Part shown: in pieces, positions 21,502 through 26,855 of the stretch
Layout of the letters: each line of letters opens with the position of its first letter
Position numbering within the stretch: position 1 is the stretch's first letter
Assembly (NCBI GenBank): GCA_018710885.1
Contig: DVJA01000030.1
Span: 1 to 26,855, forward strand
From: Scatomorpha merdigallinarum
GTDB taxonomy: Bacteria > Bacillota > Clostridia > Oscillospirales > Oscillospiraceae
Direction: 5' to 3'
Length of the DNA: 26,855 nucleotides
Translations under genes and position numbers: made by a program
The notes under the pieces: generated by a model
Databases searched by the model: none
What the model was told of the DNA's origin: nothing
What the model saw: the letters and a program-made list of their open reading frames with translations, nothing else

Positions 21502-22095
21502 GAGGAAGTGCGCCAGCTCACCCCACAATTCAAGTATGCGGAATTTGAAGCACACACCGCCCTCCTCTTCGGCAATGACACTGCGGGTGGACCCGTCAAG
21601 CTGCTCGAAGGCGGCTTCGGTCTCGGCGGCGGTCAGGCACAGTGGCGGGAAGACCACGCACCACCAATTGTGTCCGTTGCCCTCGCCGAGCGTGACGCGC
21701 AGCGACAGGTACTGCCCGGCCGGCAGCGAGAAGGTCTCGTACTCGCGCGTGGGGTAGTATTCCCCGGAGAGCTCGACGTTCACTTCCCGGCCACGGGAGA
21801 CGGCTTCGGCAGCAGAGCCTATGCCGGAGAGATTGTCGCGGATTATCTCCGCGGCCTGGCCGCTGTCAGAGGCACCGGAGAGTTTAGGTTCCAGGTAGGC
21901 GAGCACCGCGTCGCGAACCTCAAGCTTTATCTCCTGTTCCACGGCTTCGTCGGAGTCTGCGATGACGTGCAGCCGCACGAGCTGTGACGCTATGCGCCCG
22001 CTTGCGGCGCTGGCCCAGACCCCGGCGAAGAGCGCGGCGCACATGGCCAGCAGCAGCGCCGATTCCCATTTCTTCAAAGTATTCTTACCGGACAT
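21490..22095 (-). CDS. spoIIR: Stage II sporulation protein R
   Basis: 201-residue secreted signalling protein. In Bacillus subtilis SpoIIR is made in the forespore and triggers processing of pro-sigma-E by SpoIIGA in the mother cell. There is an N-terminal membrane/signal segment (about 11-31). The family core follows: QLVRLHVIADSD, then VRDAVLAYLEP. Further on are YPTREYETFSLPAGQYLSLRV and GEGNGHNWWCVVFPPLC. The ATG at 22095 has GGAGG eight bases upstream; the longer frame from 22131 has no such site. The gene indicates a spore-forming Firmicute. A sigma-F-like promoter lies just upstream. Confidence 0.93.
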   Translation of the reverse strand: MSGKNTLKKWESALLLAMCAALFAGVWASAASGRIASQLVRLHVIADSDEAVEQEIKLEVRDAVLAYLEPKLSGASDSGQAAEIIRDNLSGIGSAAEAVSRGREVNVELSGEYYPTREYETFSLPAGQYLSLRVTLGEGNGHNWWCVVFPPLCLTAAETEAAFEQLDGSTRSVIAEEEGGVCFKFRILELWGELAHFLGLD

Positions 22096-22125
22096 GCTAT
22101 GTACCTCCAGATTGCTTTCTGGCTT

Positions 22126-22155
22126 TAGCATGCCCGGTTTTTCCGCAGCTTAAAC
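22126..22155 (-). promoter_or_regulatory. Candidate sigma-F/sigma-G promoter of spoIIR
   Basis: On the minus strand GTTTA (22151-22155) fits the sigma-F -35 pattern GYATA at four of five positions. A 15-bp spacer leads to GGGCATGCTA (22126-22135). That element fits the -10 pattern GGNNANANTR at all but one defined position. Transcription would start about 24 bases before the spoIIR ATG. B. subtilis spoIIR is sigma-F dependent, which agrees. Confidence 0.5.
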
Positions 22156-22160
22156 CGCCC

Positions 22161-22730
22161 TTATGACAGGCTCATGAATCCAGCGCTCGAGAGCTTTATG
22201 ATGAGGCTGGCTATTTCGGACGAGGGCTTGGTCACGCCTTCGTCCAGCCATTTGCGTATTACTCCAACGCTGCCTATAGCTATAAAAGTGTAAATATACT
22301 GCGCATCCTCAACGCTTGTGGAGCTGAAAGCGCGCCAGTGGTCAATGAACTGTTTTTCAACCATGTCAACCACGTTGTTCTGGAAACTTGCGTCACCCGA
22401 GCCGGAGAGCAGTACGCGGCAAACCTCCGCATTCTCCCGTATATATTCCACAAGCCCTGTGATGGACTCGGCCAAATCGCCGCCGAGCGCGGCTATGGCC
22501 GGGCGAGTTTTGGCGCTGATATCCTCGATAAGCTCCCTCTCTATGCTCTGCAGCAGGTCTGTGGGGTCGTTGTAGTGAGCGTAGAAGGTGGCACGGTTAA
22601 TTCCGGCGCGCTCGCAGATTTCGGTGACGGTTATCTTGGCCACCGGCTTGAGCTGCATGAGCTCCATCAGGCTGGATTTGATAACCATTTTTGTATAGCG
22701 CACGCGCGCATCCTGCTTCTTGCCGGGCAA
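22161..22730 (-). CDS. TetR-family transcriptional regulator
   Basis: About 189 residues. The N-terminal helix-turn-helix reads ITVTEICERAGINRATFYAHY. A helical ligand/dimer domain follows, with no recognised ligand. The TTG at 22730 is preferred because GGGGGTGA lies six bases upstream; an ATG at 22784 is in frame but has no ribosome site. The gene is divergent from the MMPL exporter operon across a short control region with several inverted repeats, the classic layout for a TetR repressor of an efflux operon. Repression of that operon and of itself is inferred. Confidence 0.85.
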   Translation of the reverse strand: MPGKKQDARVRYTKMVIKSSLMELMQLKPVAKITVTEICERAGINRATFYAHYNDPTDLLQSIERELIEDISAKTRPAIAALGGDLAESITGLVEYIRENAEVCRVLLSGSGDASFQNNVVDMVEKQFIDHWRAFSSTSVEDAQYIYTFIAIGSVGVIRKWLDEGVTKPSSEIASLIIKLSSAGFMSLS

Positions 22731-22824
22731 AGCGCTCACCCCCGAATTAGTGAATTTTTTGTAAGTTACTATACGACTGGGCATAAAATCGTTTATTAAT
22801 TTTCAAAATTCAACAAACTGACTG

Positions 22825-22853
22825 TTGCGATTATTACACTTTGAAAATATACT
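22825..22853 (+). promoter_or_regulatory. Promoter of the MMPL exporter operon
   Basis: TTGCGA (22825-22830), a 17-bp spacer and TATACT (22848-22853) form a good sigma-A promoter, giving an untranslated leader of about 75 bases. A GC hairpin (22899-22904 with 22910-22915) lies in the leader just before the GGAGGG ribosome site at 22923. Confidence 0.7.
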
Positions 22854-22885
22854 ATAAAAGTGAAAGTAAGTCAACACTGCGTTGA
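22837..22885. promoter_or_regulatory. Candidate TetR operator repeats
   Basis: Two inverted repeats flank or cover the promoter: CACTTT (22837-22842) with AAAGTG (22857-22862), centred on the -10, and TCAAC (22871-22875) with GTTGA (22881-22885) just after the likely transcription start. A related imperfect pair CAACA/TGTTG (22811-22815, 22823-22827) overlaps the -35. Which one the TetR protein binds cannot be decided here. Confidence 0.45.
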
Positions 22886-22934
22886 ATATCTTCGCGCTGG
22901 CCGGGACAGCCGGCCTTGACATGGAGGGTTGCCT

Positions 22935-25013
22935 ATGGATGGATTGACACGGGGGATAACACGGCACAAAAGAATAGTCATAGCTGTGTTCCTCGTAATG
23001 GCCATAGTGTCGGCTGTGCTTATCTTAGGGGTGAGCGTGAACTATGACCTCACGGACTATTTGCCCGCAGACGCAGAGAGCACGGTGGCACTGGACCTGA
23101 TGTACTCCGAGTTTGGCTCGGGTGTGCCTAATACGCGCGTCATGGTGCGTAATCTCACGCTCACGCAGGCAGTGCAGCTCAAGGACGAGCTTGCCGCGTG
23201 CCCAGGCGTGAGCGGCGTCATGTGGCTCGACGATGTGGCAGACCTGAATACGCCCGTAGAGTTAATGGACTCGGCCACCGTCGAGCAGTACTGGCACGAG
23301 GACGGCGGCATAGCGCTCTACAACGTCACGATAGACGAGGGGCGTGAGAGCGAAGCCGTGGCCGCCATTTACGAGCTCACGGGCGAGGACGGGGCCATAG
23401 CGGGCAACGCCGCGAGTACTGCGAGCATGCAAAACCTAGTCGTCAGCGAGGTTGTGGGCGCGGCGTGCATCCTGGTGCCCATCATCGTAATCATACTCCT
23501 GCTCACGACGACGAGCTGGATTTCGCCCGTGCTCTTCCTGCTGACCATAGGCGTTGCGGTCATCATAAACATGGGTACGAACGTCGTGTTCGGCGAGATA
23601 AGCTTTGTCACGCAGTCTGTGAGCCCGATAATGCAGTTGGCTGTCTCGCTGGACTACGCCATATTCCTGCTAAACAGCTTCGGACGCCACCGCGAAGAGG
23701 TGGGTGACAGCACGGAGGCAATGCGGCTGGCCATACGCGAGAGCTTCTCGTCCATTGCTGCCAGCGCGGCCACCACGCTCTTCGGCTTCCTGGCGCTGAT
23801 GTTCATGCGCTTTGAAATAGGCGCGGACCTGGGCCTCAACCTGGTGAAAGGCATAGTGCTCAGTTATGTGTCTGTCATGGTCTTTCTGCCTGCTCTGGCG
23901 CTGTCCTGCGTCAGACTGTTGGACAAGACCTCGCACAGGCAGTTCATACATACAGGCAAATGGTTGGGTAAGGCGCTTGTCAAGGTGCGTATACCCGCGC
24001 TCATACTGGTGCTGATAGCCGTCGTGCCCTGCTATCTCGCGCAGTCCAGGGCCGACTTCCTTTACGGCAACGGTGCGCCCGACACCCGCACTGATTACGG
24101 CCGGGACACCGTGGCGATCAACGAGGAGTTCGGCGAGAGCAACGCGCTCGTCGTGCTGGTGCCGCGTGGGGACCAGGGAGCCGAGACTCAGCTGGCCGCG
24201 GACTTTGCCAACATAGACCACGTCACCAGCGTGCTCAGCTACGCCGGGACTGTCGGCGCCGTGCCAGAGGGTTTCCTTGACGAGAGCATAGTATCGCAGT
24301 TCTATTCGGAGGATTACGCGCGCATTATCCTCTACACCGACACCTCGGAAGAGGGCGACGAGGCCTTCGCCGTCGTGGAGCAGGTGAGGGCTGCCGCGGA
24401 CAAGTATTATGACGAGAGCTGGGTCTGCGGACAGAGCGCCAACCTCTACGACATGCGCGACGTGGTGACGGCCGACACCTCAACCGTTAACTTCATAGCC
24501 ATAGGCTTCATTTTCCTGACGCTGCTTGTGACATTCAAGAGCCTGACGCTGCCTGTCATACTGCTCTTCTGCATAGAGGCAGCCATCTGGATAAACCTCT
24601 CTATACCGTACTTCACCGACCAGCCGCTCGTGTACATAGGCTACCTGGTTATCAACACGGTGCAGCTTGGCGCTACGATAGACTACGCCATACTTATGAC
24701 CAACGGCTATATGGCCAACCGCAAAACTATGGGCAAGCGCGAGGCCGTCATAGCCACACTGAACACAAACTTCGAGAGCGTGCTCACAAGCGGCCTCATA
24801 CTCACCGCCGCGGGCATGTGCCTGGGCCTCGAGAGTTCCCTTGAGGTCGTCGCGGAGCTGGGCATACTGCTCGCGCGAGGCACCGTTCTCTCCATGGCCA
24901 TGGTAGTTATGGCCCTGCCTGCACTGCTCATACTCTTCGACCCGCTCACAGACAAGCTCACCTGGAAGTCGGGATTCCTCAAAGCGGCCACAAAGGAGGT
25001 CCAAACCAAATGA
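22935..25013 (+). CDS. MMPL/RND-family exporter
   Basis: 692-residue inner-membrane transporter of the MmpL3-like RND group. The first membrane segment is about residues 11-32, with an extracytoplasmic loop to about 168 and then a block of five segments. A second copy of the same plan follows from about residue 340. Both halves keep the Asp-Tyr pair of the proton relay: LDYAIF (Asp240-Tyr241) and IDYAIL (Asp583-Tyr584). Family members export lipids, glycolipids or other hydrophobic molecules. The ATG at 22935 is chosen because GGAGGG lies six bases upstream; a TTG at 22929 would be too close. It overlaps the next gene by four bases. Substrate unknown; control by the divergent TetR protein is likely. 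Confidence 0.92.
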   Translation: MDGLTRGITRHKRIVIAVFLVMAIVSAVLILGVSVNYDLTDYLPADAESTVALDLMYSEFGSGVPNTRVMVRNLTLTQAVQLKDELAACPGVSGVMWLDDVADLNTPVELMDSATVEQYWHEDGGIALYNVTIDEGRESEAVAAIYELTGEDGAIAGNAASTASMQNLVVSEVVGAACILVPIIVIILLLTTTSWISPVLFLLTIGVAVIINMGTNVVFGEISFVTQSVSPIMQLAVSLDYAIFLLNSFGRHREEVGDSTEAMRLAIRESFSSIAASAATTLFGFLALMFMRFEIGADLGLNLVKGIVLSYVSVMVFLPALALSCVRLLDKTSHRQFIHTGKWLGKALVKVRIPALILVLIAVVPCYLAQSRADFLYGNGAPDTRTDYGRDTVAINEEFGESNALVVLVPRGDQGAETQLAADFANIDHVTSVLSYAGTVGAVPEGFLDESIVSQFYSEDYARIILYTDTSEEGDEAFAVVEQVRAAADKYYDESWVCGQSANLYDMRDVVTADTSTVNFIAIGFIFLTLLVTFKSLTLPVILLFCIEAAIWINLSIPYFTDQPLVYIGYLVINTVQLGATIDYAILMTNGYMANRKTMGKREAVIATLNTNFESVLTSGLILTAAGMCLGLESSLEVVAELGILLARGTVLSMAMVVMALPALLILFDPLTDKLTWKSGFLKAATKEVQTK

Positions 25014-26707
25014 AACGCAAGCTTTCCGCACTCTTCTCCGTATTCCTCTGCTTTGCCATGTGCCTCAGCACCCTGGGCTTTGCCGCAGACACGCCCACCA
25101 GCGAGCCCTCGCCCGAGCCGTCTGACGGCACAGAGACCACCGAAACGGTCCAGGAGGGACCTGAAGAGGTCATATACGGCCGCCTGGACAACTATGGCCG
25201 GGCGCGCAGCGCATACGCCGTCGTGACGCTGACAGTGGACGAGCCCGGTACCGTCACCCACTACGGCAGCTACACCGCGGTTGAGAACCTCACCGACACC
25301 AGCCCCATCAACTATTCCAACGGCGTCGTCACCCTCGAGGCCGAGGACTCCGGGCGCTATTACTATCAGGGCACGCTGCGCCGCGCGCTCATGCCCTGGG
25401 ACATAGAGATAAGCTATAAGCTCGACGGCGAGGAGATTGACCCCGACGACCTGAGCGGCGCCTCCGGCGAGCTCGAGGTGGATATACACACCGCGACCAA
25501 CAGCGGCTTTGACACCTACTTTACCGACAACTACATGTTACAGATCTCCGTCACGCTTGACTCATCGCTCTGCGAAGATATCAGCGCCCGCAACGGCACC
25601 GTGGCCAACGCAGGCAGCGACAAGCAGATAACCTTCGTCGTCCTGCCCGGCGGCGAGGGCGACGTGGGCTTCTCGGCCACAGTGCATGACTTCTCCATGG
25701 CCGGGTTCACCATTGCCGGTGTGCCCTACAGCGTCAGCGGTATGATGGGCGACACGGAAGAGCTTGACACCATCACCGACGGCCTCGACCAGCTCTCCGG
25801 CGCCGTGAGCCAGCTCGCTTCCGGCGCGGACGCCCTGGCCGAAGGCGCGGGCGCGCTTGGCGACAACAGCGCCACCCTCACCGAGGCCAGCGACCAGATA
25901 GCCAGCGCCCTCAACGAGATCTCCTCCGGCCTGCAGGGCTTCGACATCGACAGCATGATGCCGGATATGAGTATGTTCGACCAGCTCACCAGCGGCCTGA
26001 CGCAGATAGCGGTGCAGATGGAGAACATGGCAAATATGATAGAAAACATGGCTGGCGGTTCGACAGTAGATACATCAGGACTAATGACTGCGATGGCTCA
26101 ATTGGGTATGGCTATTGATAAAGATGATACAGATGCCCAAGAAGCGTATAATAACCTCTATCAACAAATGTTGGCACTAAAGGAGCAAATGGGCGGTGGA
26201 AGTACCAGCGGCCTTGACATGCTGGTTTCCGGATTGCGCCAACTCGTAGATGCTCAGATGCTCATCGTCAACCAGGTTGCTTCGGCCACCAGTGGCGGCA
26301 TTGACATTGACACTTCGGCCATCACCGAGCTGCAAAACGGTATGGCGCAGCTCGCGTCTAGCTACGCCGACTTCAACGAGGGCCTCAAGGCTTACACCGA
26401 CGGCGTGAACCAGATTTCCGAGGGTATGGACACTTACTCAAGCGGCGTCTGGGCCCTCAACAGCCAGACCAGCCAGATACCCGAAATCATGGACGCCTTC
26501 CTCGGCACCGGCGAGAGTGAAGAGGAAGAGGAGACTGGCCCCGTGAGCTTCCTCGACGAGCGCAACGAGGACACGGCGAGCGTGCAGTTTGTCCTCTCCA
26601 CCGAGGGTATCACGGCGCCCGAAGAGGCTGCCGAGCCGCAGTCGCAGGAGGAGTCCCAGGGCTTCTTCGCCGACCTGTGGGACAAGATAGTCGCCCTGTT
26701 CACCTGA
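25010..26707 (+). CDS. Secreted heptad-repeat protein coupled to the MMPL exporter
   Basis: 565 residues. The signal peptide is about 1-25 (ending GFAA), then an acidic Pro/Glu/Thr linker. A beta-rich domain (about 50-240) follows. A helical part (about 247-480) has Leu-x-x-Gly/Ala heptads of the YhgE/Pip type (GLDQLSGAVSQLASGADAL). The acidic segment ESEEEEE (about 504-510) and an aromatic amphipathic end (FFADLWDKIVALF) come last. No C-terminal membrane segment is clear. The start overlaps the exporter stop (ATGA), so the two proteins are probably made in fixed ratio and may form one complex, with this one as periplasm-like adaptor or scaffold. Residues of about 341-402 are encoded by an AT-richer block bounded by GGST motifs. 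Confidence 0.85.
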   Translation: MKRKLSALFSVFLCFAMCLSTLGFAADTPTSEPSPEPSDGTETTETVQEGPEEVIYGRLDNYGRARSAYAVVTLTVDEPGTVTHYGSYTAVENLTDTSPINYSNGVVTLEAEDSGRYYYQGTLRRALMPWDIEISYKLDGEEIDPDDLSGASGELEVDIHTATNSGFDTYFTDNYMLQISVTLDSSLCEDISARNGTVANAGSDKQITFVVLPGGEGDVGFSATVHDFSMAGFTIAGVPYSVSGMMGDTEELDTITDGLDQLSGAVSQLASGADALAEGAGALGDNSATLTEASDQIASALNEISSGLQGFDIDSMMPDMSMFDQLTSGLTQIAVQMENMANMIENMAGGSTVDTSGLMTAMAQLGMAIDKDDTDAQEAYNNLYQQMLALKEQMGGGSTSGLDMLVSGLRQLVDAQMLIVNQVASATSGGIDIDTSAITELQNGMAQLASSYADFNEGLKAYTDGVNQISEGMDTYSSGVWALNSQTSQIPEIMDAFLGTGESEEEEETGPVSFLDERNEDTASVQFVLSTEGITAPEEAAEPQSQEESQGFFADLWDKIVALFT

Positions 26708-26801
26708 TAATAAGCAGAAAATCCCCCGGCCAACTGAACGGCCCCAGAATATACGGACAGTACAAAAAGAGCCCTGGTGTAGGAGCTAAAGAGTTTTAGA
26801 G

Positions 26802-26837
26802 GGAGAGGCGTTGCGCAAGCGGCGCCTCTCCAGTTTT
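26802..26837 (+). terminator. Putative terminator of the exporter operon
   Basis: A nine-bp stem (26802-26810 with 26823-26831) closes a 12-base loop that itself holds TTGCGCAA. It is followed by TTTT at 26834-26837. The T run is short. The stretch 26708-26801 between the last gene and this hairpin holds no gene I can support. Confidence 0.5.
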
Positions 26838-26855
26838 GAGCTGGATGCGCTCGTG

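Noticed and set aside
22929..22934. TTG start for the MMPL gene
   Set aside because: It abuts the GGAGGG ribosome site with no spacing; the ATG at 22935 has the right six-base gap.
26708..26801. Possible small gene or RNA after the exporter operon
   Set aside because: No open frame with a ribosome site and no stable structure apart from the later terminator-like hairpin.

Overview
The window looks like a chromosomal piece of a Gram-positive, spore-forming member of the Clostridia. The evidence is a spoIIR homologue, LPXTG/sortase surface genes, Gram-positive signal peptidase and kinase families, and strong GGAGG ribosome sites. The fairly GC-rich coding and the gene content resemble gut Oscillospirales-type bacteria, but that placement is inference. 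No rRNA, tRNA, CRISPR array, transposase or phage gene was found, and no gene-free stretch exceeds 300 bases.

Region 1 (1-2310): a LytS-type membrane histidine kinase and a response regulator with a SARP-like winged-helix output domain, translationally coupled and closed by a terminator. Region 2 (2321-13385): a sortase-assembled pilus operon. Its order is a degenerate-receiver/coiled-coil protein, signal peptidase I, a 1617-residue LPETG adhesin with ten extracellular Cys/His units, a major pilin (LPETG), a class C sortase, a minor or base pilin (LPQTG) and a second sortase. It ends at a perfect palindrome shared with the convergent operon. The operon promoter has an extended -10 without a clear -35, preceded by two copies of TGTTGCG exactly 11 bp apart. 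This is the layout expected for a SARP-type activator, so the upstream regulator probably switches the pilus on.

Region 3 (13446-20585): an ABC exporter operon on the minus strand (ATPase, a permease fused to an extracytoplasmic M1-type metallopeptidase, and a second permease). A divergent SnoaL-like gene and a DUF6064-like membrane gene follow on the plus strand, then an OmpR-type two-component system on the minus strand. The promoters of the ABC operon and the two-component operon share the same layout: TGGA(G/T) boxes 11 bp apart at the same distance from the -10. This suggests one autoregulated regulon.

Region 4 (20622-22160): a FadR-type GntR regulator with a consensus promoter and terminator, and spoIIR preceded by a sigma-F-like promoter. 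Region 5 (22161-26855): a TetR-family regulator divergent from a two-gene operon. That operon encodes an MMPL/RND exporter with both Asp-Tyr proton-relay pairs and a secreted heptad-repeat protein whose start overlaps the exporter's stop.

The most noteworthy signals are the two predicted regulator-target links, the Cys/His array on the pilus adhesin, the pseudo-receiver at the head of the pilus operon, and AT-richer mosaic patches inside two surface-protein genes.
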